Below are positions 15,916-24,943 of a stretch of DNA of 64,000 bases, one piece after another. This DNA is from Pirellulales bacterium (lineage in GTDB: Bacteria; Planctomycetota; Planctomycetia; Pirellulales; PALSA-1355). The DNA lies in assembly GCA_022844125.1 (NCBI GenBank), contig JALHMI010000007.1, forward strand, positions 8,896 to 72,895, given 5' to 3'. Within the stretch, counting starts at the first letter, position 1, and every line of letters begins with the position of its first letter. Under the pieces are notes generated by a model. That model made no database searches. It was not told where the DNA came from and saw only the letters and a list, made by a program, of their open reading frames with translations. The position numbers and the translations under genes are program-made.

Positions 15916-17695
15916 ATGCGCGATTGGCTTGCGCACTCCGTTGAGCCTCGGCATCAGCGAGCGCACGCGTCACGTCCCTAATCGCCGCTTGCCAATCGCC
16001 CAGTTGCTGCTGCCGGAACAATCGCGCGGTGGGGTACCAGGGGCTGTCCTCACGGTCGGCCATCCAGCGCCAGTCACCATGCGCGCTCACTAAAATCCAC
16101 ACCCGCGCCGCCAGCGCACCGGCAAGGTGCGCGATCGCCGTATCGGCCGCGATCACCAGGTCGAGTTGTTGAACGACAGCCGCCGTATCGAGAAACGCGC
16201 CGTCTGCATCGAGTGAAGTAGCGAGCTCTTCGATTGCGAACCCGCAGTTGGCGATCTGTTCGCTGCCAGCTCCTTTTTGCAAGCCGATCAGTCGCACGCC
16301 TGGAATGCTTGCCAGAGGGGCAAACAGCGATAGCGGCAGCGATCGTTGCGCGTCGAACAGGTGTTGTGGATTCCCTTGCCAGCAGAGCCCTACGCGAAAC
16401 GCATCGTGCGTGCCAAGTTGCTCGCCCCAGCGCCGCACCCGATCAGCTTCCGCCGTCAGGTATGGTCCTGTCCACAGCTCCCGCTCTTCGAGCCCCAGGA
16501 TGCCCGGCAAACTCATCAGCGGGCAGAACACATCGAACTCGGGGAGTGGTTGCCCCATGGCAACGAGTTGATCGATCCCTCGGCAAGACGCCAATAGCTT
16601 CACCAGAGGTGGCTGACACTCAACAAGTGTGCGTCCGCCACGCTGCTGCACCAGCTCGGCATAGCGCACAAACTGCAACGTATCGCCCAGACCCTGTTCG
16701 GCGTGAAGTAGAATGGTGCAGCCGTTGAGCGGACCCCCGTCCCAGCGCGGCCGATCGGTCACGCGAGGCGAGAACGTACGGCATTTCCACCGCCAATCGT
16801 ACTCAACGAAACCCTCCTTGAGATTGCCCTCGCGCAGCAGATGCGTACCGAGCGAGAAGTGCACGTCGGGTAGCTCGGGGTTCAGCTTCAGCGCACGCTC
16901 GTAGCAGGCAGCGGCGCGATCAAACTCGGCCCGAGCCTGGTAGGCCGTGCCCAGGTTGTTGTGGGCTTCGGCCGAGTGTGGATCGAGGGCCACCGCGTGC
17001 TCGAGTTCGGCGACAGCCTCGTCGAAGCGGCCGGCGTCGCGCAGGATGCTGCCCAGGTTAAGATGCGCCCGGGCGTGTTTCGGTTCAAAGGCCACGGCTT
17101 TCCGCAGCGTGTCCACGGCTTCGTCACGCTTGCGAACTTCGTTCAGCACCAAGGCCAGGTTGATCAGGGCCTTGATGTAGCCGGGCCGCAGTTCAAGTGC
17201 AGCGCGATAACTCGTTTCGGCTTCGCCATAGTGCTTCAGATCGCGGAGCGCGTTCGCCAGATTGAAATGGGTTTCCGAAGCCTTCGGATCGAGCGCCGCC
17301 GACCGGCGAAAGCTCTCGATGGCTGGCTCGATCTGGTCGGCGTTGCGAAGTGCCGTTCCGAGGTTGTAGTGCGCGGTTGCCGCGTCAGGAGCGAGTTCAA
17401 CGGCCTTGCGGAGATTTCGCAGGGCTTGCTCGTGTTCGCCCAGATCGCCGTAGGCAGCGCCCAGGTGACTGTAAAACGTGGGGGAGTTCGGATCTAGGCT
17501 GATCGCTCGTTCGATCGCCTCCACGGCTGCGGTGTGCCGCTTGGCCTGGATGAGGAGGGCTCCCAACAGGTGCCAGGCATCGGCCGAGTTTGGCGCTTCG
17601 GCGATCAACTGGCGGTAGAGTGTTTCGGCCAGTGCGAGATTACCCGCTCGATGCTGGGCGAATGCAGCCCCAAGAAGTTCGTTGACGGAAGCCAT
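15914..17695 (-). CDS. TPR-repeat protein fused to a GT9-like (heptosyltransferase-type) glycosyltransferase domain
   Basis: A 593-residue protein. About the first 310 residues are TPR repeats of 34 residues, for example AWHLLGALLIQAKRHTAAVE and AHLNLGSILRDAGRFDEAV. The rest is a GT-B domain with LLHAEQGLGDTLQFVRYAEL, VGLCWQGNPQH and LVIAADTAIAHLAGALAARV, the pattern of glycosyltransferase family 9 and related O-linked transferases. There is no signal peptide, so it should act in the cytoplasm, with the TPRs holding a protein or complex. This architecture is recurrent in planctomycetes and several other phyla. Substrate is unknown. The gene is monocistronic. Confidence 0.88.
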   Translation of the reverse strand: MASVNELLGAAFAQHRAGNLALAETLYRQLIAEAPNSADAWHLLGALLIQAKRHTAAVEAIERAISLDPNSPTFYSHLGAAYGDLGEHEQALRNLRKAVELAPDAATAHYNLGTALRNADQIEPAIESFRRSAALDPKASETHFNLANALRDLKHYGEAETSYRAALELRPGYIKALINLALVLNEVRKRDEAVDTLRKAVAFEPKHARAHLNLGSILRDAGRFDEAVAELEHAVALDPHSAEAHNNLGTAYQARAEFDRAAACYERALKLNPELPDVHFSLGTHLLREGNLKEGFVEYDWRWKCRTFSPRVTDRPRWDGGPLNGCTILLHAEQGLGDTLQFVRYAELVQQRGGRTLVECQPPLVKLLASCRGIDQLVAMGQPLPEFDVFCPLMSLPGILGLEERELWTGPYLTAEADRVRRWGEQLGTHDAFRVGLCWQGNPQHLFDAQRSLPLSLFAPLASIPGVRLIGLQKGAGSEQIANCGFAIEELATSLDADGAFLDTAAVVQQLDLVIAADTAIAHLAGALAARVWILVSAHGDWRWMADREDSPWYPTARLFRQQQLGDWQAAIRDVTRALADAEAQRSAQANRA

Positions 17696-17816
17696 GCAGC
17701 AGGGACGCGAAGGAGGCTGGAAATGCTAGTTCGGGGAGCCTGCCTGGAATGTAGCATTTTTTACTCTGGGCCGGGACGACCCGGCGGCTTCAAAACGCGC
17801 GATCGATACGCGGGCC

Positions 17817-17862
17817 AAAAAAAAATGGGAGGCGACCGCCGACTGGTTGGTGGTCGCCTCCC
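17817..17862 (-). terminator. Intrinsic terminator of the long csrA gene
   Basis: GGGAGGCGACC (17827-17837) pairs perfectly with GGTCGCCTCCC (17852-17862), and on the minus strand a run of nine T follows (17817-17825). It lies about 150 bases after the stop of the csrA paralogue, leaving a long 3' untranslated stretch. Confidence 0.88.
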
Positions 17863-18015
17863 TGAGCTGAAGCACGATGGGCGGCATGCAAACAAGTCAA
17901 GTTGTCAAACTGAGCCGCACGTGGACACCGAGGCAAGGGGCAGATGCCTCGGCATGCCCCCCGTGGGGCATCGCGCGTTCGAGCTACTGCGGGTGCCTTC
18001 TGCGGACTGCCGAGT

Positions 18016-18405
18016 TTAGTTCATCAACATCCGACGACGACGTGGACGTAAAAGCGATGCCGAGCCCGTCGACTGATAGGGCGAAGTCAAAGGTGCTACA
18101 TCGACGCGAGGAGCCCGGCATCGCAGGGACACCTTGGCAGGAGTGTTCGTCCGGCCACTGGATTGTTCGTGGTCCGCGCCGCGATTTATTTCCGACTCGC
18201 GTTCCACCTTTTCCACCGCGGCGGCGACCGTCGGATCGAACTCGCCATCGAGAAGCTTCTCCGCCAACTCGCTGCGGAGGACCGTGACGTCTTTCGGGGC
18301 CTCAATGCCGACGCGCACCGCTTGGCCCTTGATCTGCAGGATCGTGATCGTGACGTAGGGGCCGATTTGAATTTGCTGCTTCGCTTTGCGGGTAAGCACC
18401 AACAT
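18016..18405 (-). CDS. csrA: CsrA paralogue with long C-terminal tail
   Basis: A 129-residue protein. The first ~60 residues are CsrA: MLVLTRKAKQQIQIG, then AVRVGIEAPKDVTVLRSELA, with the Leu4, Arg6 and Arg44-type RNA-contact positions kept. The start is the ATG at 18405 with AGGAG 8 bases upstream; an in-frame GTG three codons earlier overlaps that site. The last ~65 residues are unlike normal CsrA: polar, Arg- and Ser-rich, and ending in LRPRRRRMLMN. This doubles the family length. The gene is alone, with its own terminator and a ~395-base upstream region. It probably binds mRNA; the tail could alter partners or affinity. Confidence 0.85.
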   Translation of the reverse strand: MLVLTRKAKQQIQIGPYVTITILQIKGQAVRVGIEAPKDVTVLRSELAEKLLDGEFDPTVAAAVEKVERESEINRGADHEQSSGRTNTPAKVSLRCRAPRVDVAPLTSPYQSTGSASLLRPRRRRMLMN

Positions 18406-18800
18406 GAGAAACACTCCTTTGTTCGCTATCGAGAGGTGATGCTGTCAGATGTGACTGTTCCGTAGCAGCCTTTGGTGGTCGGCTGCACGATGCAAGACTA
18501 AAGCAGCAGGCGTGCCAAACGCGCGAGAAAAATCTCGCAGCGCTGAAGTCGCGTGGAAATTCGAGTGTTACGCGTGGTGCGCATCGCGTGTACACCGCGA
18601 GTAGTGTACAGATTTACAATCCGGAAATTACAAAATCGCTATTGCAGTCAAAACCGATTGCCGGCATTCGCTCGGTGAGTGAGTAGTTCACCTGTAGAGT
18701 CCACGTAGTTTGCCCGGCTGGACCCAGAGTGAGCGGCGGTTGCGCCGTTCAGCATAATGGAAGAACTCGCTCAAGTTCGTCCCGTCGCTGGTCGAGTGAG
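18406..18800. other. Upstream region of the long csrA gene
   Basis: 395 bases with no credible gene. It includes an AT-rich block near 18610-18655 that is likely promoter DNA for the csrA paralogue, and a TGTACAC/GTGTACA inverted repeat (18589-18610). Confidence 0.5.
18589..18610. promoter_or_regulatory. Inverted repeat TGTACAC-N8-GTGTACA, possible operator
   Basis: Perfect 7-base arms are separated by 8 bases, adjoining the AT-rich block about 185 bases upstream of the csrA paralogue. Size and symmetry fit a site for a dimeric repressor or activator. No regulator gene is nearby. Confidence 0.4.
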
Positions 18801-19544
18801 TCACGCCGACTTATTCCGCCGGCGCAGCTCGTCGCGCAGCTGGGCCGCGAGTTCATACTGTTCGGCGGCGACGGCCGCGGCCAGTTGCTCGCTAAGACTT
18901 GGTTCGACGTGGTACTGCTCGCGGAGCGCATCCTGCAGTTCGTGCAGGCGAGCGACCAGGTCATCGTCTTCGAACTGGTCCTCGGCGTCGTACTCGACGA
19001 ACAGGTCGCGGAACCGGTTTAGCCCCGAGTCAAGTTCCTGCAAGGCGGCCTCGGCGCCGTCCTCGTCGAGCTTGGCCAGCGTGGCAGCCTGGGTGCGATG
19101 GAACAGCACGAATGGCCGGTACTGCTCGTGCGAGAGCGTCCAGTCCTCGCCGGGCGAGTGAGCTCTGACAAAATCCATGAAGGCCAGCGTGTGATCGGCA
19201 TCCTCGGCCGCCCGGCGAAATTCGCGAAGCGCCAGCCAGCAGATCCGGCGATGGTAATACTGCACGAACTCGCGGTCGGCCTCGGCGCACTGCTCGTTCG
19301 TCAGGACGAGCAACCCCTCGCCACCGGCTCCCGCGAGCTTCTTGAGATGGTTAAAGTAAGTCCCGTCGCCGCCGAAATTCTCGCCGTCGGGCCGGCCGCT
19401 CGTCTCGAGCTGCAGGACGCCCATCTCCACCCGCATTTGCAGGACTTCGCGCCCATCGGCGGCGCGGACCAGCCGCGCACTGATTTCGCCCGGCTGGTAA
19501 GGCCATTCCTTCAGGATGCGGTCGATGTCGAATCGTCTGGCCAT
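18801..19544 (-). CDS. UVR-motif protein
   Basis: A 247-residue acidic protein ending in a UVR domain (LSEQLAAAVAAEQYELAAQLRDELRRR), the short helical hairpin found in UvrB, UvrC, McsA and ClpC-associated proteins. The rest begins MARRFDIDRILKEWPYQPGE and contains a helical middle with many aromatic residues. I do not recognise it, but the protein type is familiar in planctomycetes. I chose the ATG at 19544, since the open frame upstream is unconserved in character. There is no zinc-finger region as in McsA. A role as an adaptor in protein quality control or repair is inference from the UVR motif alone. Confidence 0.75.
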   Translation of the reverse strand: MARRFDIDRILKEWPYQPGEISARLVRAADGREVLQMRVEMGVLQLETSGRPDGENFGGDGTYFNHLKKLAGAGGEGLLVLTNEQCAEADREFVQYYHRRICWLALREFRRAAEDADHTLAFMDFVRAHSPGEDWTLSHEQYRPFVLFHRTQAATLAKLDEDGAEAALQELDSGLNRFRDLFVEYDAEDQFEDDDLVARLHELQDALREQYHVEPSLSEQLAAAVAAEQYELAAQLRDELRRRNKSA

Positions 19545-19660
19545 TGCCCCAAGTTTACATCGCGGCTGCGTGTCGAGGTCACCATCGGAACACCTCGCAT
19601 TATATCCGCGATGAACCTGCCCGGCCACCGGCGGCGCGAGCCGGCCCATGAGCTGAGACC

Positions 19661-20200
19661 TTAGTCGCCGAACGACTTAAAGATCCGCTGCAGGCTGAAC
19701 CTGGTGGGCCTGGTCTGCGATTTGTCCGCTGCGGCGTGTTCAGCGCTGGCAGCTTGTTCGAAGCTGATCAATCGCGCGTCGGGGCCGGCGACATGCTGAG
19801 CCGTGGCCGCGGGATCGAGCGGCTTGCCGGCCTTCTCTGCCGCGGCGCACCGTTTGCGGCAGCCGCCGCAGACCGTTTCCACGACCCACTTGTACGTCAC
19901 CTTGTCCACCGTGGTCTCATGTTTGATGAGTTTGGTGCGCGTGCGGACTTCTCCGCACGTCGGCGTGTAGACGTGCTGCTTGTTGCCGCACGCATCGCAA
20001 ACTACCGAGTGGCAGCTCTTGCCGGGAACGCAAAAGTCCTCGCACTCGCAATCGTAGGTGACTTTCGGCACCTTCTTGATTTCGCAAACCGGTCGGCAAA
20101 CCTGGTAGCAATTCGATTCACAGCCGCAATGGTCGCAGCATTGAGCCGCTGCTAACTGGCACGACAGCAGCATCAAACCGAAAACGAGGAAGCCTTTCAT
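19661..20200 (-). CDS. Secreted cysteine-rich protein of unknown function
   Basis: A 179-residue protein with a signal peptide (MKGFLVFGLMLLSCQLAAAQ). After cleavage it has 17 cysteines within about 100 residues, many in CxC, CxxC or CxxxC spacing (QCCDHCGCESNCYQVC, YDCECEDFCVPG, CGGCRKRC). The remaining C-terminal ~60 residues are Ala-rich with no Cys. GGAG stands 11 bases before the ATG. It is likely disulfide-bonded in the periplasm or envelope, or it binds metal; planctomycete envelopes are known for cysteine-rich proteins. No enzymatic domain is recognised. Confidence 0.8.
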   Translation of the reverse strand: MKGFLVFGLMLLSCQLAAAQCCDHCGCESNCYQVCRPVCEIKKVPKVTYDCECEDFCVPGKSCHSVVCDACGNKQHVYTPTCGEVRTRTKLIKHETTVDKVTYKWVVETVCGGCRKRCAAAEKAGKPLDPAATAQHVAGPDARLISFEQAASAEHAAADKSQTRPTRFSLQRIFKSFGD

Positions 20201-20465
20201 GGCATGGTGCTCCGTGAGAAGTGGCGCGAGCGGCGGGAAGGTGGGCGAAGAAAGTGCGGCTGCTGCCCGCGGATAGCTGAGGACAGGCGAGGTATGGCCA
20301 GAGCCGCGAGGACCGTGGCCTCAAGAATAGTCATCGGATGCCGCGCGACCGGAACTTTCCCTTGGGGTCCCCAGCGATTCCTTCAGCTTCCGGTTACTGG
20401 CCCCGCGAGGCTTTCCCAGCCGGCAAACTCGCGCGATAGCTGCTGTCGCTTTGGATCGGACGGTC

Positions 20466-20885
20466 TCAGTCGTTGCCCACGCCACGCCGCAACTGCTTCT
20501 TCTTGGAGACGGCCTGCTTCGATTCGAGCCGCCGGGCGATGGACCCCTTCGAGGGCCTGGTCGGTCGCCGCTTCTTGGGTGCGATGCTGACCCCTTCGAG
20601 CATCGCAATCAGCTTCTGTTTGACGTCCTCGATGTTCCGCCCCTGATCGCGGTAGCGCTGGCTGCTCAGCACCAGGTCCCCTTCGGTCGTCAGCCGACTT
20701 GCGTAGCGCTGCTGAAACCTGGCGCGAATGTCAATTGGCAGGGCGCCGCTAGCCAAGGCGTGCCACCGCAGCACCGCTTTGCTGCTGACCTTGTTGACGT
20801 TCTGCCCGCCGGGACCCGAACTGCGCACGAAACTCCACTCGAGCTCGGAGTCGGGAATTCGTATTCGTGAATTGACGATTAGCAT
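20466..20885 (-). CDS. arfB: Alternative ribosome-rescue factor ArfB (YaeJ-type peptidyl-tRNA hydrolase)
   Basis: A 139-residue protein with the class I release factor catalytic motif in FVRSSGPGGQNVNKVSSKAV (GGQ). A basic tail (APKKRRPTRPSKGSIARRLE) inserts into the mRNA channel of stalled ribosomes in the characterised homologue. The start is the ATG at 20885, matching the family N-terminus MLIVNSRIRIPDSELEWSFV. It releases peptides from ribosomes stalled without a stop codon. It is divergent from the PQQ-like gene, with only 21 bases between start codons, so their promoters must overlap the opposite coding starts. Confidence 0.92.
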   Translation of the reverse strand: MLIVNSRIRIPDSELEWSFVRSSGPGGQNVNKVSSKAVLRWHALASGALPIDIRARFQQRYASRLTTEGDLVLSSQRYRDQGRNIEDVKQKLIAMLEGVSIAPKKRRPTRPSKGSIARRLESKQAVSKKKQLRRGVGND

Positions 20886-20906
20886 CGCGGGACCGAAACT
20901 TATGCC

Positions 20907-22331
20907 ATGAATGCAACTGCTCAAATCGTAGCCCGCCAGCCGCGGCAAGGGAATGCAGCCGCGCGATGGCTTGCGCTGGTGGGTTTATTATTGCCGCTGT
21001 TTCCCAGCAATCAGGCCGGGGCGACCGATTGGCCGGCGTTTCTCGGTCCCACGGCTGACAGCAAGTCGACCGAAGTCGGGATTCAGACAAAGTGGCCACC
21101 GCAGGGCCCGCCTCAAGTTTGGAAGTTGGAACTCGGCACCGGCTACGGCGCGCCGACGGTCGCTGCCGGACGGCTCTATCAGCTCGATCGCACAGATGAT
21201 GACGCGCGGCTGCGTGCCGTCAATGCTCGAACCGGCGCGCCGCTCTGGGAGTTCAAGTATCCGACCGAGTTCGAGGATCTGTACGGGTATGACAACGGCC
21301 CACGTTGCTCGCCGATCCTCGACGAGGGACGCGTCTATCTCTTTGGCGCCGAAGGGATGCTGCACTGTCTTGAGGCGACCAGTGGCAAGCTGATCTGGAA
21401 GGTCGACACGACCGCGAAGTTCGGTGTTATTCAGAATTTTTTCGGTGTCGGAAGTTCGCCGGTCGTCGAGGGTGATCTGCTCATTGTACAAGTCGGCGGC
21501 AGTCCGCCCGACAGCAAGAACGTTCCGCCCGGACGCTTGGACCTGGTTGAGCCCAACGGTTCGTGCGTGGTTGCATTTGACAAGCGCACCGGACAGGTCC
21601 GCTACAAACTCGGCGATGACCTGGCGAGTTACGCGGCGCCGAAGCTCGCGACGATCGCCGGCCGCCGCTGGTGCTTCGCGTTCGCGCGTGCCGGGCTGCT
21701 GGCCTTTGACCCGCTGAGCGGCAAGATCGACTTTCATTTTCCCTGGCGAGCCAAGATTCTCGAAAGCGTCAACGCGAGCACCCCGGTGGTGGTTGGCAAC
21801 CGCGTGCTGGTCTCGGAAACGTACGGTCCCGGCGGCGTGCTGTTGGAAGTTGCGGCCGGCAAGGATCCGGTCGTGGTTTGGTCGGACGAAGAGCGCCGTC
21901 GTGCTAAGGCGTTGCAAACGCACTGGAACACGCCGGTCGAGCACGAGGGTTACGTCTACGCCTCCAGCGGCCGGCATACCGAGAATGCCGAACTCCGCTG
22001 CGTGCAGCTTGCCACCGGCGAAGTCAAGTGGAGCGAACCGAACCTGACCAGGGCTTCGCTGATGTATGTCGACGGGCACTTTGTCTGCCAGTCAGAAGAC
22101 GGCACGCTGCGGCTCATTAAAGCCAATCCCCAGAAGTACGAACTTGTGGCCGAGGCGGTGCTCGAAGACCGGCCTCGGACCGAGCCGAATCCATTTGGCT
22201 TCCAGACCCCCAAGCTGCTGCGGTATCCGGCCTGGGCCGCGCCGATCCTGGCAGACGGTTTGCTGTATGTTCGAGGGGCGGACCGGCTGGTCTGTTTGGA
22301 GTTGATCCCCAGGGGCCGGGGCGCACAATGA
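20907..22331 (+). CDS. Exported PQQ-like beta-propeller protein
   Basis: A 474-residue protein with an N-terminal hydrophobic signal (WLALVGLLLPLFPSNQAGA) followed by DWPAFLGPTADSKSTE, the common opening of planctomycete PQQ-like repeat proteins. The propeller blades contain repeated strands such as RLYQLDRTDDDARLRAVNAR, GRVYLFGAEGMLHCLEATSG and GLLYVRGADRLVCLELIPRG. Residues for PQQ or metal binding of true quinoprotein dehydrogenases are not evident, so this is probably a scaffold or binding propeller in the periplasm. It stands divergent from arfB and 154 bases ahead of sthA. Confidence 0.82.
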   Translation: MNATAQIVARQPRQGNAAARWLALVGLLLPLFPSNQAGATDWPAFLGPTADSKSTEVGIQTKWPPQGPPQVWKLELGTGYGAPTVAAGRLYQLDRTDDDARLRAVNARTGAPLWEFKYPTEFEDLYGYDNGPRCSPILDEGRVYLFGAEGMLHCLEATSGKLIWKVDTTAKFGVIQNFFGVGSSPVVEGDLLIVQVGGSPPDSKNVPPGRLDLVEPNGSCVVAFDKRTGQVRYKLGDDLASYAAPKLATIAGRRWCFAFARAGLLAFDPLSGKIDFHFPWRAKILESVNASTPVVVGNRVLVSETYGPGGVLLEVAAGKDPVVVWSDEERRRAKALQTHWNTPVEHEGYVYASSGRHTENAELRCVQLATGEVKWSEPNLTRASLMYVDGHFVCQSEDGTLRLIKANPQKYELVAEAVLEDRPRTEPNPFGFQTPKLLRYPAWAAPILADGLLYVRGADRLVCLELIPRGRGAQ

Positions 22332-22485
22332 ACAGGTGCGCCCTACCCTTTTGCTAGGCAGCGGACCGATCACGATCGGCCGTCACGCCAGCCGACGGGA
22401 AGCCCTGGGCTGGTCTTCGGAAAACGCTGCGTCGGGCGGCAGAAGCGTTTGCCGCTCGTTGTCCTCCGAAGGAGCATGATCGAAC

Positions 22486-23880
22486 GTGGAAACGCAGCAG
22501 TACGATTTCGTGGTGATCGGCACCGGCCCCGGCGGCGAAGGTGCCGCGATGCGAGCCGCCAAGAACGGCCTCCGCGTCGCGGCCGTTGAACGCTTCAAGT
22601 CCGTCGGCGGCGGCTGCACGCACTGGGCCACTATTCCCAGCAAGGCCCTCAGGCAGGCGATCTATCACGCCAACCTGTGTCACAACATACGCATCGCCTC
22701 GAAGCTCGAGGCGACATCGCGATTCAGCTTTCCGGAGCTCCTGGCCACGGCCAATGCGGTGATTGCCAAGCAGGTCGACCTGCGCGAAGGCTTTTACGTC
22801 CGCAATGACGTCGACCTGATCCCCGGCGAGGCCCACTTCATCGATCCGCACACGATTGAAGTTACGCATCCCGGCAGCATCGTTAAGCGAGTCTCGGCCA
22901 AGGCGTTCGTGATCGCCACGGGTTCGCGCCCCTATCGGCCGAAGGATGTCGACTTCACGCACCCGAACATCTTCGACAGCGATACCCTGCTTTCGCTCAC
23001 TCGCACGCCGGGCAGCATTGCGATCTATGGCGCCGGAGTGGTGGGCTGCGAGTACGCCTCGATGTGGCGCAACATGCAGGCGCGCGTGACCCTGATCAAC
23101 ACTCGCGATCGGTTGCTATCGTTCTTGGACGATGAGATTGTCTCGGCCTTGAGCTACCACCTCTCTGAGAACGGCGTGCGAATTCTGCAGAGCGAGGAAT
23201 ACGATCACGTCGAAGCCACGGACGAGGGCGTCATCATGCATCTCAAGAGCGGCAAGAAAGTTCGCTCCGAGATCCTGCTCTGGGCCAACGGCCGCAGCGG
23301 CAACACCGAACAGCTCAATCTCGAAGCGATCGACGTGAAGCCGAACCATCGCGGTCAGATCGAGGTCAACGAGCATTATCAGACCACCCAGCCGCACATC
23401 TACGCGGTGGGCGACGTGGTCGGCTATCCATCGCTGGCCAGCGCCTCTTACGATCAGGGGCGCTTCGCAGCCAGCCACTACTGCGGCGACGTGAACCACT
23501 ACCTGGTCGAAAACATCCCCACGGGAATCTACACCAGCCCGGAGATCTCGTCACTCGGAAAGACCGAACAGCAGCTGACCGAAGAGCGCGTGCCGTACGA
23601 AGTCGGCAAAGCGCAGTTCAAGCATCTCGCCCGGGCGCAAATTACCGGCTCGACCGTCGGAATGTTGAAGCTGCTATTCCACCGCGAAACGATGGCCCTG
23701 CTTGGCATCCATTGTATCGGCCAGAACTCGGCCGAGATCGTGCACATTGGCCAGGCGATCATGGCCCAGCCCGCGCCGCACAACTCGATCGAGTATTTCA
23801 CGAATACGACGTTCAACTATCCGACGATGGCGGAAGCGTATCGGGTGGCGGCACTGAACGGTCTAAACCGATTGTGTTGA
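22486..23880 (+). CDS. sthA: Soluble pyridine nucleotide transhydrogenase
   Basis: A 464-residue flavoprotein that transfers hydride between NADPH and NAD+. The N-terminal FAD site is [14 protein letters not shown]. The family signature [16 protein letters not shown] is diagnostic of SthA: the redox disulfide of dihydrolipoamide dehydrogenase relatives is replaced. The second Rossmann site is [13 protein letters not shown], and the C-terminal dimer domain has [19 protein letters not shown]. The start is GTG with AAGGAG 11 bases upstream; no in-frame ATG is close. It is cytoplasmic and balances NADPH. Length equals that of the Escherichia coli enzyme to within a few residues. Confidence 0.93.
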   Translation: METQQYDFVVIGTGPGGEGAAMRAAKNGLRVAAVERFKSVGGGCTHWATIPSKALRQAIYHANLCHNIRIASKLEATSRFSFPELLATANAVIAKQVDLREGFYVRNDVDLIPGEAHFIDPHTIEVTHPGSIVKRVSAKAFVIATGSRPYRPKDVDFTHPNIFDSDTLLSLTRTPGSIAIYGAGVVGCEYASMWRNMQARVTLINTRDRLLSFLDDEIVSALSYHLSENGVRILQSEEYDHVEATDEGVIMHLKSGKKVRSEILLWANGRSGNTEQLNLEAIDVKPNHRGQIEVNEHYQTTQPHIYAVGDVVGYPSLASASYDQGRFAASHYCGDVNHYLVENIPTGIYTSPEISSLGKTEQQLTEERVPYEVGKAQFKHLARAQITGSTVGMLKLLFHRETMALLGIHCIGQNSAEIVHIGQAIMAQPAPHNSIEYFTNTTFNYPTMAEAYRVAALNGLNRLC

Positions 23881-23908
23881 AGCTCGGCAGCGCGCCGGAC
23901 GCCGTCGG

Positions 23909-24718
23909 TTAGCAGGATGCCAGCAGCCGGTGAAAGGCGCACTTCGACTTCTGCAGCAGCTCGCAGTAGTCGCGATGCTCCACGGCTTCACCCATCAGCT
24001 CAACATCGTAGTGCCCGCGATAACCGGCCCGATCCAGTCCGCGCACGATGTCGGTCCAGGGCAGGTTGCCCTCGCCCAGGCAGCAGCGGTTCTGTTCGCG
24101 GTCAGGCGGAGCCAGGCCATCTCCCAGGTGGACCACCGCGATGTGCGGCGCAAGGTCTGGCAAACGCTCCAGAATGGCTGGATCGTGCCCCCAGTGATAC
24201 GTGTCGAAGGCGAGCTTGATGCGCGGATGGCCAATTCCGTCGACCAGCGCCAAAGCTTCGTCGAGGCCCGTCAGGATCGTCCACTCTCCCGCACAGCCGG
24301 GATGCATCGGCTCGATGGCCAGCACGACGTCGCGCTGTTCGCACTCAGGCAGGAGCTCGCGGAGGGCCGTGGCGAATAAACGCCGGGCGTGATTCTGCGT
24401 ATGCCCGTTGCGGCCGCCGCTGTAGACGACCAGGCAATCGGCCTTGAGCGCACCGGCCAGACCAATAGCCTCGCGCGCGTCATCGATGCTCTCGTCGTAG
24501 CTGTGGCCGTCGCTGCCAGTGAAACCACCGGCCCAGAGCAGGTTCGAAACTCTCAGGCCGGACTCGCGGAGCAGATCGATGCCGCGCGGTTCGCCGTAGT
24601 CCGCCAGTTTCTGCCGCCACACGCCGATCGCTTCGATGCCGGCCGCACGGTAGCGAGCAACATCCTGATCGAACGTCCAGCGATAGGTTGTAATCTCGTT
24701 AACCGAGAGGCCTGCCAT
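23909..24718 (-). CDS. Sugar phosphate isomerase/epimerase-like TIM barrel (AP endonuclease 2 family)
   Basis: A 269-residue protein of the xylose isomerase-like TIM-barrel superfamily. Metal-binding acidic and His residues are placed as expected: DVVLAIEPMHPG, IKLAFDTYHWGHDP, IAVVHLGDG and GHYDVELMGE. The family covers IolE/IolI, hydroxypyruvate isomerase and many uncharacterised sugar or inositol epimerases. No signal peptide is present. Planctomycetes encode many paralogues, so substrate cannot be told; a second member lies at 56697-57518. It stands alone and convergent with sthA, 28 bases apart. Confidence 0.82.
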   Translation of the reverse strand: MAGLSVNEITTYRWTFDQDVARYRAAGIEAIGVWRQKLADYGEPRGIDLLRESGLRVSNLLWAGGFTGSDGHSYDESIDDAREAIGLAGALKADCLVVYSGGRNGHTQNHARRLFATALRELLPECEQRDVVLAIEPMHPGCAGEWTILTGLDEALALVDGIGHPRIKLAFDTYHWGHDPAILERLPDLAPHIAVVHLGDGLAPPDREQNRCCLGEGNLPWTDIVRGLDRAGYRGHYDVELMGEAVEHRDYCELLQKSKCAFHRLLASC

Positions 24719-24943
24719 TGCCCACCCTTGACTCGACTGAGAACACCGGCCGCGCCAACTGGAGGCACATCGTCGCGGCGGGCGGCCCGATAGTATGCGT
24801 CATCGCGCCCGGGGTGTAAAGCGAACTGTGCGCACGACCGAGCACGTTGCGGGTGGAAGCGCTTATCGGTCGAGACATGCGCTATAAGGAGAAGTGATCG
24901 CGGAAGCTGCCGGCCTGTTTTTTTCAACCTGCCACGTTGCTCG

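Noticed and set aside
15729-15944. 71-codon plus-strand frame overlapping the orphan terminator
   Set aside because: It would run through a strong intrinsic terminator and has no ribosome-binding site; the hairpins argue for RNA function instead.
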